Shown one piece after another: positions 17,490 through 25,509 of a stretch of 64,000 bases of DNA. The number at the start of each line of letters is the position of its first letter. Position 1 is the stretch's first letter. The stretch comes from Sphingomonas sp. HMP6 (GTDB lineage Bacteria; Pseudomonadota; Alphaproteobacteria; Sphingomonadales; Sphingomonadaceae), in NCBI RefSeq assembly GCF_013374095.1, contig NZ_AP022672.1, positions 744,001-808,000 of the forward strand, read 5' to 3'. Under the pieces are notes generated by a model. That model saw only the letters and a list, made by a program, of their open reading frames with translations. It made no database searches and was not told where the DNA came from. The translations under genes were made by a program, and so were the position numbers.

Positions 17490-18974
17490 ATGACAATCGA
17501 ACATTTCGACGTTGTGGTGGTCGGCGCAGGCCTGTCCGGGATCGGCGCGGCCTATCATCTGCAGACGATGAGCCCGGATCGCTCTTACGTCATTCTCGAA
17601 GGGCGGGCGGCGCTTGGCGGGACGTGGGATCTGTTCCGCTATCCCGGCATCCGTTCGGATTCGGACATGTACACGCTTGGCTATTCGTTCAAGCCGTGGA
17701 CCGAGGCCAAGGCAATCGCCGATGGCCCGTCGATCCTCAAGTATGTCAGCGACACGGCGCGCGACTTCGGAATCGACCAGCACATTCGCTTCAAGCACCA
17801 TGTCAAGCGCGCCGCCTGGTCGACCGCCGACGCACGCTGGACAGTCGATGCCGAGGGGCCGGACGGGCCGGTGAGCTACACCTGCAATTTCCTCTTCATG
17901 TGCAGCGGCTATTATAATTACGCGCGTGGCCACACGCCCGAGTGGAAAGGCGCCGATAGCTTTGCCGGGCGGATCGTGCATCCGCAATTCTGGCCGAACG
18001 ATCTCGATTACGCGGGCAAGAAGGTCGTGGTGATCGGCAGTGGCGCGACGGCGGTCACCTTGATCCCGGCGATGGCGGATACGGCAGCGCATGTGACGAT
18101 GCTGCAGCGCTCCCCGACCTATGTCGTCTCGCGCCCGGCCGAGGATGCGGCCGCGAACTGGCTGCGCTCCAAACTGCCTGCGAAACTTGCCTATAGCCTG
18201 GTGCGCTGGCGCAACGTGCTGTTCGGGATGTTCTTTTTCAACATGGCGCGAAAGCGCCCGGCGAAGGTGAAAGACCGGCTGATCGGGATGGTCCGCGATG
18301 AGCTCGGGCCGGAGTACGACATCGACCGGCACTTCACGCCGAAATACAATCCGTGGGATCAGCGACTGTGCCTCGTCCCCGATTCCGATCTGTTCGAAGT
18401 GTTGCGCAGCGGCAAGGCCTCGGTCGTGACCGACACGATCGACCATTTCACACCCGGCGGCATCGCGCTCGCATCGGGCGAGGAGCTGGCAGCGGACGTG
18501 GTCGTCACCGCGACCGGGCTGGAATTGCAATTGCTGAGCGACGTGACGTTCAGCGTCGACGGCGCGCCGGTCGATTTGTCCAAGACGTTCAATTACAAGG
18601 GTATGATGTTCTCGGACCTGCCGAACATGGCGACCTCGTTCGGCTATACCAATGCGTCGTGGACGCTGAAGGCGGACCTCACCTGCGCCTATGTCTGTCG
18701 CTTGCTCAATACGATGAAGGCGCGCGGGCTGCGGCAGGCGACGCCGCGGGTCGGCGATGTCGAACTGACGCCGGCGCCGTTCCTCGATTTCAGCTCGGGT
18801 TACGTGACGCGCGCGATGGAGAAATTCCCCAAGCAGGGCAGCAAAGCGCCGTGGCGCGTGCATCAGAATTACGCGCGCGATCTGCTCGCGCTGCGCTACG
18901 GATCGGTCGACGACGGGATGGAGTTCTCCAACCCCGCGCCGGTCGCTGTGGCGCGCGAGACCGCTTCGGTCTGA
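17490..18974 (+). CDS. Flavin-containing Baeyer-Villiger-type monooxygenase
   Basis: A 494-residue FAD/NADPH enzyme that inserts oxygen into a ketone or oxidises a heteroatom. The FAD Rossmann motif VVVGAGLSGIGAAYHL is at the N terminus; the Baeyer-Villiger fingerprint FxGxxxHxxxWP is present as FAGRIVHPQFWP, followed directly by the NADPH-binding VVVIGSGATAVTLIP; ATG-type end motif VVTATGLEL. The ATG at 17490 has GAGGA eleven bases ahead; a GTG at 17481 sits too close to that site. It stands alone between tamB and a TetR gene. Natural substrate unknown; sphingomonad paralogues attack cyclic or steroid ketones, but that is only a class-level guess. Confidence 0.9.
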   Translation: MTIEHFDVVVVGAGLSGIGAAYHLQTMSPDRSYVILEGRAALGGTWDLFRYPGIRSDSDMYTLGYSFKPWTEAKAIADGPSILKYVSDTARDFGIDQHIRFKHHVKRAAWSTADARWTVDAEGPDGPVSYTCNFLFMCSGYYNYARGHTPEWKGADSFAGRIVHPQFWPNDLDYAGKKVVVIGSGATAVTLIPAMADTAAHVTMLQRSPTYVVSRPAEDAAANWLRSKLPAKLAYSLVRWRNVLFGMFFFNMARKRPAKVKDRLIGMVRDELGPEYDIDRHFTPKYNPWDQRLCLVPDSDLFEVLRSGKASVVTDTIDHFTPGGIALASGEELAADVVVTATGLELQLLSDVTFSVDGAPVDLSKTFNYKGMMFSDLPNMATSFGYTNASWTLKADLTCAYVCRLLNTMKARGLRQATPRVGDVELTPAPFLDFSSGYVTRAMEKFPKQGSKAPWRVHQNYARDLLALRYGSVDDGMEFSNPAPVAVARETASV

Positions 18975-19030
18975 CGCCTACGCAACGTGTCGCTCGACGG
19001 GATGCTTGCACGTCCTAGCGACATTGTTGC

Positions 19031-19059
19031 TTGCGGTGTTCGTTCGAACGAACTAATAG
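19031..19059 (+). promoter_or_regulatory. Promoter with perfect 16-base palindromic TetR operator in the spacer
   Basis: GTTCGTTCGAACGAAC at 19038-19053 is a perfect palindrome. It fills almost exactly the 17-base spacer between TTGCGG (19031-19036) and TAATAG (19054-19059), the classic location for a TetR repressor to block RNA polymerase. The ATG of the TetR gene begins eight bases after the -10-like box and has no ribosome site, so the message may be leaderless. The -35 and -10 boxes are weak matches; the palindrome is unambiguous. Confidence 0.7.
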
Positions 19060-19067
19060 CGCGCGCT

Positions 19068-19706
19068 ATGCTGCAACACCGACTGCTCGAGATCGCGATC
19101 GCCGAATTCGCCGCCAAGGGGCTGGAGGGCGCGAGCACGCGTGGCATCGCCACCGCGGCGGGCACGGCGATGTCGTCGATTACCTATCATTATGGCGGCA
19201 AGGAAGGGCTTTACCTCGCCGCGGCGGATTACATCGCGGTGCAACTCTGCGAAGAAATGGCCCCCGTCATCGACGAGATCGATCTCTCGGCGGAGATCGG
19301 TGCGGTTGAGGCGCGGCGCCGCATCCACGATATCTTGCGCCAGATGATCGACACGATGGCCGGCGACAAGAGCGCGGCCTGGTCTTTGTTCATCATGCGC
19401 GAGCAAATGGCGCCGACCGAAGCGTTCGACCGGATTTACGGCGGGTTGATGGGCAAGATGCTCGAAACGCTCTGCGAATTGGTGTGCATCGCGACGCGGG
19501 GCGAGGATCGCGATGCTGCGCGGATCGTGGTCATCACGCTGATGGGCCAAGTTCTTGTCCTGCGTGCGTCGCGTGCGACGGTGTTGAAGCTGATGAAGCG
19601 CGACACGATCGATGCGGATGCCGTTGCCACGCTGCAGCAACGCATTGCTGCCAATACCGATGCCATACTCGACCGGTTGATCACCGAAGGCCAGGACCGT
19701 TCATGA
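19068..19706 (+). CDS. TetR family regulator of the downstream efflux operon (CerR/DUF1956-like)
   Basis: About 212 residues. The HTH is clear: LEIAIAEFAAKGLEGASTRGIATAAGTAMSSI-TYHYGGKEGLYLAA, where the YHYGGKEGLY ending is typical of the CerR/YbiH group with a DUF1956 C-terminal domain. ATG at 19068 is chosen because an upstream GTG at 18987 would put the operator palindrome inside the coding region. Its stop overlaps the adaptor gene start (ATGA at 19703), so regulator and pump are cotranscribed and autoregulated. Ligand unknown; likely a pump substrate. Confidence 0.92.
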   Translation: MLQHRLLEIAIAEFAAKGLEGASTRGIATAAGTAMSSITYHYGGKEGLYLAAADYIAVQLCEEMAPVIDEIDLSAEIGAVEARRRIHDILRQMIDTMAGDKSAAWSLFIMREQMAPTEAFDRIYGGLMGKMLETLCELVCIATRGEDRDAARIVVITLMGQVLVLRASRATVLKLMKRDTIDADAVATLQQRIAANTDAILDRLITEGQDRS

Positions 19707-20812
19707 GCGCCGACCAGAGCAAGCAGCCGCAAGACGACACCGCCAAGCCCGACGACGCCCCCAAGAAACCCTCGATCTTCAGCAAGCCGTTGTTCTGGGT
19801 CGTGCTGGTGGTCGTGGTGGGTGCGATCGTGATCGGGTCGGTGCTCTATTATCTCGACGCGCGGCAATATGAGACGACCGACGATGCGTTCGTCGATGCG
19901 CATATCGTGCGGATTTCGCCGACCGTGGCGGGGACTCTGAAACAAGTGGCGGACGTCGACAATCGCCATGTCGAGGCAGGGCGTCTGCTCGCGGTGATTA
20001 GCGCGTCAGGACCGGAAGCGCGGCTTTCGGAAGCGGCCGCCGATGTGAAGCAGGCCGAGGCACAGTTCGAGCAGGCGCGCGCGCAGGTCGCCGCAGCACA
20101 GGCGACGCGCGATCAGGCTGCGGCGCAGGCGCGCGGTCCGCTCGCCACCGCGGCCAAGGCGCAGCAGGACCTGGCCCGTTATGAGGCGCTGCAGCGGATC
20201 GATTCGGCTGCGGTGGCCGGGCAACAGCTTGATGCCGCCCGCGCCGTCGCGCGTTCGACCGCTGCCGAAGCGACCGCTGCGCGCCAGCAAATTGGCAGTG
20301 CCGCCGCCAATGTCGAAGTTGCCCGGCGTCAAGTCACCGCCGCGCGCGCCGTGATCGAGGCGCGGCAAGCTTCGGTGCGTCAGGCCAATGTCACGCTTGG
20401 CGACAACCGGCTGACCGCGCCGGTTTCCGGCCAGGTCGTCAACCGGCAAGTCAATGTCGGATCCTATGTCGGGCCGGGGACGCAATTGATGGCGATCGTG
20501 CCGGATCACATCTGGGTTACTGCGAATTTCAAGGAAACCCAGTTGCAGCGGATGAAGATCGGCCAGCCAGTCATGATCACGGTCGATGCCTATCCCGATG
20601 TGAAATTCACCGGGCATGTCGATTCGGTCCAGCGTGGGGCAGGGCAGGCGTTCGCGCTGCTGCCGCCACAAAATGCGACGGGGAATTACGTGAAGGTCGT
20701 GCAGCGCGTCCCGGTTCGGATCGAGTTCGACGTGAAGCCGGGTGGCCCCGATCCGCGTAAATACCCGCTCGGGCCGGGCATGTCGGTCGTGCCGACGGTG
20801 AAGGTCCGCTAG
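19703..20812 (+). CDS. EmrA/HlyD-family membrane fusion protein
   Basis: A 369-residue periplasmic adaptor joining the inner-membrane MFS pump to the outer-membrane channel. It has a cytoplasmic charged tail, one membrane helix (about 29-50, FWVVLVVVVGAIVIGSVLYYL), the lipoyl half-motifs YETTDDAFVDAHIVRISPTVAG and LTAPVSGQVVNRQVNVG, a long alanine/glutamine-rich coiled coil between them, and the beta-barrel region IWVTANFKETQL. Start ATG overlaps the TetR stop. The next gene begins one base after its stop. Confidence 0.94.
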   Translation: MSADQSKQPQDDTAKPDDAPKKPSIFSKPLFWVVLVVVVGAIVIGSVLYYLDARQYETTDDAFVDAHIVRISPTVAGTLKQVADVDNRHVEAGRLLAVISASGPEARLSEAAADVKQAEAQFEQARAQVAAAQATRDQAAAQARGPLATAAKAQQDLARYEALQRIDSAAVAGQQLDAARAVARSTAAEATAARQQIGSAAANVEVARRQVTAARAVIEARQASVRQANVTLGDNRLTAPVSGQVVNRQVNVGSYVGPGTQLMAIVPDHIWVTANFKETQLQRMKIGQPVMITVDAYPDVKFTGHVDSVQRGAGQAFALLPPQNATGNYVKVVQRVPVRIEFDVKPGGPDPRKYPLGPGMSVVPTVKVR

Positions 20813-20813
20813 G

Positions 20814-22403
20814 ATGGCGACGGCCGGCGCGCAGGACGGCTGGGATCCCTCACGATCGGCGGCGGGCAGCTACAGCCCGTGGCTGATCGTGGCGATCATT
20901 TCGATCCCCACCTTCATGGAAGTGCTCGACACCTCGATCGCGAACGTCGCGCTCGATCATATCGCCGGTGGCCTGTCGATTTCGAACGACCAGGCGACGT
21001 GGGTGCTGACCAGCTATCTCGTCGCCAATGCGATCATCATCCCGATCAGCGGCTGGCTGTCCGACGTGATCGGGCGGAAACGCTATTTCATGATCTCGAT
21101 CGCGTTGTTCACCCTGTCGTCGTTGCTGTGCGGGCTTGCGCCCAATCTGACGACGCTGGTGATCGCGCGCGTGCTGCAGGGCATCGGCGGAGGCGGTCTC
21201 GCCCCGGTCGAGCAGTCGATTCTAGCCGACACCTTCCCGCCGCGGTTGCGCGGGATGGCGTTTGCTGCCTTTGCGATCGTGGTGGTGGTGGGGCCGGTGC
21301 TCGGACCGACGCTGGGTGGATACATCACCGAAAATTCGAGCTGGCACTGGGTGTTTTTGATCAATGTGCCGATCGGGATCGCGTCGCTGTTTCTGGTCAA
21401 TATCTTCGTCGACGAGCCCAAAGCGATAAAGGACGACCACGCCAAGCTGCTGAAGCGCGGCATTAGGGTCGATTATATCGGGATCATCCTGATCATTCTC
21501 GGGCTCGGCTTCTTCGAATATACGCTGGACCGCGGGCTTCGCGAGGATTGGTTCGCCAGCAGCTTTATCGTGACGACAGCAACGATCTCGGCGGTCTCGC
21601 TGATCGCGCTGGTGCTGTGGGAGCTGAATAACGACGATCCGGTGATCGATCTGAAATTGCTGAAGAGCCGCAATCTTTCGCTCACGCTGCTGATGATGGG
21701 GGTGACGGGCATGATCCTGTTCGGCACGACGCAGCTTATCCCGCAGATGTTGCAGCAAGTGCTCGGGTACACGTCGTTTCAGGCGGGGCTGGCGTTGACG
21801 TTCGGCGGGCTTGCGACGCTAGCGGCCGTGCCGTTTGCGGGGCGCCTGTCCGGCAAAGTCGATGTGCGGTTGCTGCTGTTTCCGGCGTTGCTCGTGCAGG
21901 CGTTTGCATTGTGGAACATGACGCACCTGAATGCCGACATCACCTTTCACGATGCGGCGATCGCGCGGCTGTTCCAGGCCATGGCGCTGCCGTTCCTGTT
22001 CGTGCCAATCAACGCCGTCGCCTATGTCGGCCTGCCGCAGAACAAGACCGCGCAGGCATCGAGCTTGCTCAATATCGCGCGCAATTTGGGTGGATCGATC
22101 GGAATTTCGATCTCGCAGACGTTGTTGGCGACCGGGTTGCAGCGGCATCAATCGAATTTGGTCAATCCGCTCAACCCGTTGAATCCCAATTACAATGACT
22201 GGATGCAAAAGGCGCAAGGGGCGTTCGGCGACGCGACGACGCCGCTTGCCGTGCTGTATCAGACGGTGCAGCGGCAGGCGGCGATGCTCGCCTTTCTCGA
22301 TGTGTTCCAATCGTTGATGATCGTGGTGCTGTGCGTGGCACCGCTGGTATTCTTTATGCGCCCCGGCAAGGCCGGTGGCGGTGGTGGAGGCATGGGACAT
22401 TGA
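20814..22403 (+). CDS. DHA2-family MFS multidrug transporter (EmrB/QacA type)
   Basis: A 529-residue proton-driven drug exporter with about 14 membrane helices. Motif D1 is seen as LDTSIANVALDHIAGG in helix 1, motif A as GWLSDVIGRKRYF between helices 2 and 3, and motif C as VVVVGPVLGPTLGGYI in helix 5. The glycine-rich cytoplasmic tail ends in GGGGGGMGH. It works with the adjacent EmrA-like adaptor and NodT-like channel as a tripartite pump across both membranes. Its stop overlaps the TTG start of the channel gene. Confidence 0.95.
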   Translation: MATAGAQDGWDPSRSAAGSYSPWLIVAIISIPTFMEVLDTSIANVALDHIAGGLSISNDQATWVLTSYLVANAIIIPISGWLSDVIGRKRYFMISIALFTLSSLLCGLAPNLTTLVIARVLQGIGGGGLAPVEQSILADTFPPRLRGMAFAAFAIVVVVGPVLGPTLGGYITENSSWHWVFLINVPIGIASLFLVNIFVDEPKAIKDDHAKLLKRGIRVDYIGIILIILGLGFFEYTLDRGLREDWFASSFIVTTATISAVSLIALVLWELNNDDPVIDLKLLKSRNLSLTLLMMGVTGMILFGTTQLIPQMLQQVLGYTSFQAGLALTFGGLATLAAVPFAGRLSGKVDVRLLLFPALLVQAFALWNMTHLNADITFHDAAIARLFQAMALPFLFVPINAVAYVGLPQNKTAQASSLLNIARNLGGSIGISISQTLLATGLQRHQSNLVNPLNPLNPNYNDWMQKAQGAFGDATTPLAVLYQTVQRQAAMLAFLDVFQSLMIVVLCVAPLVFFMRPGKAGGGGGGMGH

Positions 22404-23875
22404 CCCGCTTATCCGTGGCAATTGCGCTCCTCGGAGCGACGCTGCTTGCCGGCTGCACCGTTGGCCCAGACTATCGCGCGCCGACGCTGGCCGTGCCGCC
22501 GAGTTTTGCCGAGCCGCAAGGCAGCGCGTCCGGCGCGGCGGTCGATCCCGCGCGGTGGTGGACCACGTTTGGTGATCCGGTGCTGACCGCGCTGGTCGAG
22601 CGCGCTTTGAAGGACAGCCCCGACGTTGCGATCGCGGCATCCCGTGTGCGGCAAGCACGGCTGCAGGAGATTGCGGCTTACGCGGTCGGTCGACCCACGG
22701 TCCACGCGGTCGGCAATGTGTCGCACGTCGAATTTAGCAAGAATGCGGGGTTTTCTTCGCTCGCAAGCCTGTTCTCGGGCGGGAGCGGTGGCGGGAGTTC
22801 CTCGGGCGGCGGCATCGCTTTGCCCGGCGGTGGCATCACCACCTTTGCCGCCGGGTTCGATGCAAGTTGGGAGATCGACCTGTTCGGCGGTGGGCGGCGT
22901 GGGGTGGAGAGCGCGGTTGCGCGAACCGATGCCGCGATCTGGTCGCAGCGCGATGCCGCGGTGACGCTGAGCGCCGAAGTGGCGCAAGCCTATTTCGCGT
23001 TGCGTCAGGATCAGGCGCAGATTGCCGTCGTCGAGGAAGAGCGCGGGCACCAGCGGCGCGCGCTGGAGATTGCCGGGAACATCGCGAAGGTTGGCTTGAG
23101 CCCGCAGATCGATGTGACACGACAGCGCCAGTCGATCACCAGCCTCGAGGCGCGGCTCGAGCCGTTGCGCGCCGATACGCGCGTCCGCATCCATGCGCTC
23201 GGTATCCTGCTCGGTGCCGAGCCCGAAAGCCTGAGCGCGGTGTTGAAGGCCCTGCCGGTCGCGCCTGCGTCGATCCCGGTGGTGCCGGCGGGCCTGCCGT
23301 CGGACTTGCTCCGCCGCCGCCCGGATATCCGCGCGGCCGAGCGCCAACTGGCCGCGTCCACCGCCGACATCGGGGTGGCCGTTGCCGATCTGTATCCGAA
23401 GTTCAGGCTGACGGGGATGGCGGAATTCCTGTCGACTTCGCTTGCGTCGCTGCTGTCGCGTGACAGCATCCAGGCGACCGGTGTCGGCGGCGTCAGTTTC
23501 CCGCTGCTCGATTGGGGGCGACGCAAGGCGACGGTGGGCATCCGCAAGGAAGACCGCGAACAGGCGTATCTGCGTTACAAGGCGACCGTTCTTGGCGCAC
23601 TCCGCGACGTTGAAGACCCGCTGGCGCGGATCGATGCGGAACGGCGGCGCAATGCTGCGCTGACGCGCGCCGTTGCCGATGCCGAAGCGACCGCCCGCGC
23701 CGTGAACGCGCAATATCGCACCGGTTTCGTCGCGCAGACCGCGCTGATCGACGCACAAGTCAGCGTACTGATCGCGCGCGAGCAGCTGGTTGCCAGCGAC
23801 GCCCAATTGCGGGTGGACACGGCGGCGCTGTTCAAGGCGATCGGCGGCGGCTGGGACGAAACGCCGAGCGGGTGA
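22400..23875 (+). CDS. NodT-family outer membrane efflux lipoprotein (TolC-like)
   Basis: About 491 residues. The start is TTG at 22400, with GGAGG nine bases before it and a TTGA overlap with the transporter stop; this gives a clean lipoprotein signal, SVAIALLGATLLAGC, cut before the cysteine. Two outer-membrane efflux repeats follow, recognisable by WWTTFGDPVL, AASRVRQARLQEIAA, LRQDQAQI and DLLRRRPDIRAAERQLAASTADIGVA. A glycine/serine-rich loop (about residues 130-145) lies in the first half, probably extracellular. It is the exit duct of the pump encoded by the two preceding genes. Confidence 0.95.
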   Translation: MTRLSVAIALLGATLLAGCTVGPDYRAPTLAVPPSFAEPQGSASGAAVDPARWWTTFGDPVLTALVERALKDSPDVAIAASRVRQARLQEIAAYAVGRPTVHAVGNVSHVEFSKNAGFSSLASLFSGGSGGGSSSGGGIALPGGGITTFAAGFDASWEIDLFGGGRRGVESAVARTDAAIWSQRDAAVTLSAEVAQAYFALRQDQAQIAVVEEERGHQRRALEIAGNIAKVGLSPQIDVTRQRQSITSLEARLEPLRADTRVRIHALGILLGAEPESLSAVLKALPVAPASIPVVPAGLPSDLLRRRPDIRAAERQLAASTADIGVAVADLYPKFRLTGMAEFLSTSLASLLSRDSIQATGVGGVSFPLLDWGRRKATVGIRKEDREQAYLRYKATVLGALRDVEDPLARIDAERRRNAALTRAVADAEATARAVNAQYRTGFVAQTALIDAQVSVLIAREQLVASDAQLRVDTAALFKAIGGGWDETPSG

Positions 23876-23912
23876 CTGGCACGGGCGGGCATAAGGGCCT
23901 AAAGTCCAGGCC

Positions 23913-25079
23913 ATGGATACCAAGGACTTACGCGCCGCCGCGCTCACCCATCTCGGAGCGCTGATCGCGTTCGACACCACGTCGCGTGATTCAAACCTGA
24001 CGCTTATCCAATATGTCGAGGCCTTTCTGGACGGATATGGCGTGGCCAGCCGCCGGGTGGTGAACGCGGATCGCACAAAATCCAATCTTTACGCGACAAT
24101 CGGGCCTTCGGTGCCGGGCGGCGTGGTCTTGTCGGGGCATACCGATGTCGTGCCGGTCGATGGGCAGGCATGGAGCAGCGATCCATTCACGCTGACCCGG
24201 CGCGGCGAGCGGCTGTACGGGCGCGGCACGTGCGACATGAAGGGGTTTCTGGCGCTTGCGCTGGCGGCAGTGCCGGCCTTTGCAAAGGGGCAGACCGCGC
24301 GTCCGCTGCACCTGGCTTTCTCGTATGACGAAGAAGTGGGCTGCCTCGGCGCCCCGTCGATGATCCGCGAACTCGTCACCGGTCTGCCGAGCCCGCTCGC
24401 GGTGATCGTGGGCGAACCGACGAACATGGAGGTCGTCAGCGGGCACAAGGGCATCTCGACCTGGCGCGTGACCGTGACCGGCCACGAAGCGCATTCGAGC
24501 CTGACGCACCTCGGCATCTCGGCCAATATGGTCGCGGTCGGCCTGATGGCGCGGTTGCGCGACCTGGCGACCGCGCTGGAAGACCATGGCAATCCGGCAT
24601 CGCTTTACCATCCGGCACACGCGACCCTTACAATCGGGCTGATCCAGGGTGGGACCGCGGTCAACATCCTCGCGCGCGAATGCAGCTTCGTGTTCGATTT
24701 GCGCACGCCACCCGGTCAGGACCCAGATGCGATCATCGCCCCGTTTCTCGCCGCCTGCGGGGCGGAGGATACGGCTTTGAAGCGGCAGTTTTCCGACGCC
24801 GGGGTCCAAGTCCAGCGGCGCTCCGCCACGCCGTCCTTCGCGCCCGAGATCGACGGTCCGGCCGAGTTGCTCGCGCGGCGGCTGGCCGGTGACAATGGAC
24901 CTGCGCGCGCGGTTGCCTATGCGGCGGAAGCGGGCCAGTTTCAGGGGGCTGGCTTCTCGACGATCATCTGCGGCCCCGGCTCGATCGAGCAAGCACATCA
25001 AGCCGATGAATATATGGAAATTACGCAATTCGAGCGTGGCGCGGCGTTCATGACGCGGCTTTGTGACGCGATGGCGTGA
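23913..25079 (+). CDS. argE: Acetylornithine deacetylase
   Basis: A zinc amidohydrolase of peptidase family M20 that releases ornithine from N-acetylornithine in arginine synthesis. The 388 residues show the metal and catalytic residues in order: SGHTDVVPVDG, GRGTCDMKGFLAL, the general-base pair DEEVGCLG, GEPTNMEVVSGHKG, the dimer-domain HEAHSS, and the C-terminal metal ligand CGPGSIEQAHQADEY. That C-terminal motif distinguishes ArgE from DapE. It stands as a single gene after the efflux operon; the long non-coding stretch downstream contains eight Ts at 25120-25127 but no convincing stem before them. Confidence 0.93.
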   Translation: MDTKDLRAAALTHLGALIAFDTTSRDSNLTLIQYVEAFLDGYGVASRRVVNADRTKSNLYATIGPSVPGGVVLSGHTDVVPVDGQAWSSDPFTLTRRGERLYGRGTCDMKGFLALALAAVPAFAKGQTARPLHLAFSYDEEVGCLGAPSMIRELVTGLPSPLAVIVGEPTNMEVVSGHKGISTWRVTVTGHEAHSSLTHLGISANMVAVGLMARLRDLATALEDHGNPASLYHPAHATLTIGLIQGGTAVNILARECSFVFDLRTPPGQDPDAIIAPFLAACGAEDTALKRQFSDAGVQVQRRSATPSFAPEIDGPAELLARRLAGDNGPARAVAYAAEAGQFQGAGFSTIICGPGSIEQAHQADEYMEITQFERGAAFMTRLCDAMA

Positions 25080-25310
25080 TTTTCAACGCTACAAAAGCGC
25101 CAAAATTCTTACTTAGCTCTTTTTTTTGACCAATTCCGCCGGGGTTTCTTGGAAACTTCGTGTGTCCCGAATCGGGAAAGAAACGGCCTGAGTAGACTCA
25201 ATACATAATTCGGATTGGAGCGTTGTCGGATGTGAGAGTTCCGATCCGATCCGGCAATAACCCGTTCAAAAGTCGACCGAGTTAGCTCCGCATCGGATCG
25301 GATGGTCGGT

Positions 25311-25364
25311 TTACCAGGGGCGCGAAGTTTCGCCGTAAACCAGTTTCAGAATGAAGCTCAACAT
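25311..25364 (-). CDS. Candidate 17-residue peptide
   Basis: ATG at 25364 preceded by GGGAGAAACGTT, a good ribosome site at proper spacing, opens a frame MLSFILKLVYGETSRPW ending at TAA (25311-25313). The sequence is an amphipathic or membrane-prone segment with a charged tail. Just upstream on the same strand are two stacked inverted repeats (25376-25418), so its message would begin with hairpins. I do not recognise it. It could be a leader peptide, a small membrane protein or chance; the ribosome site is the main reason to list it. Confidence 0.35.
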   Translation of the reverse strand: MLSFILKLVYGETSRPW

Positions 25365-25375
25365 AACGTTTCTCC

Positions 25376-25418
25376 CTTGTGCACTCAGGCGAGTGCACAA
25401 GATTCTTAATGGAATCTT
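25376..25418. repeat. Two abutting perfect inverted repeats
   Basis: CTTGTGCACTC (25376-25386) pairs perfectly with GAGTGCACAAG (25391-25401) around AGGC, and AAGATTC (25399-25405) pairs perfectly with GAATCTT (25412-25418) around TTAATG; the two share the bases AAG. They precede the candidate peptide on the minus strand and lie about 90 bases before the phosphodiesterase on the plus strand. Either a double operator or two RNA hairpins. Confidence 0.7.
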
Positions 25419-25509
25419 AAGGACAAAGCAAATCAAGATCGGCCAAGGTCGGGAGTCGCGGAAAGACTGCTTAACCGTTCGTTGAGGCCTTTGGAGTACC
25501 GCGATTGCC

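Larger units (their letters stand above)
25080..25509. other. 430-base non-coding region with several inverted repeats
   Basis: This is the longest gene-free stretch in the window and is less GC-rich than its surroundings. It holds an eight-T run at 25120-25127; a small hairpin TCCCGAATCGGGA near 25166; an 11-base inverted repeat TCCGATCCGAT (25240-25250) / ATCGGATCGGA (25292-25302) with a 41-base loop; a candidate 17-codon minus-strand peptide (25311-25364); and two abutting hairpins at 25376-25418. No known riboswitch or RNA family was recognised. The amount of structure suggests a small RNA or a regulated leader rather than passive spacer. Confidence 0.6.

Noticed and set aside
25079..25130. 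Intrinsic terminator after argE from the eight-T run
   Set aside because: No stable stem precedes the T-run at 25120-25127; the short GCG/CGC match is too weak.
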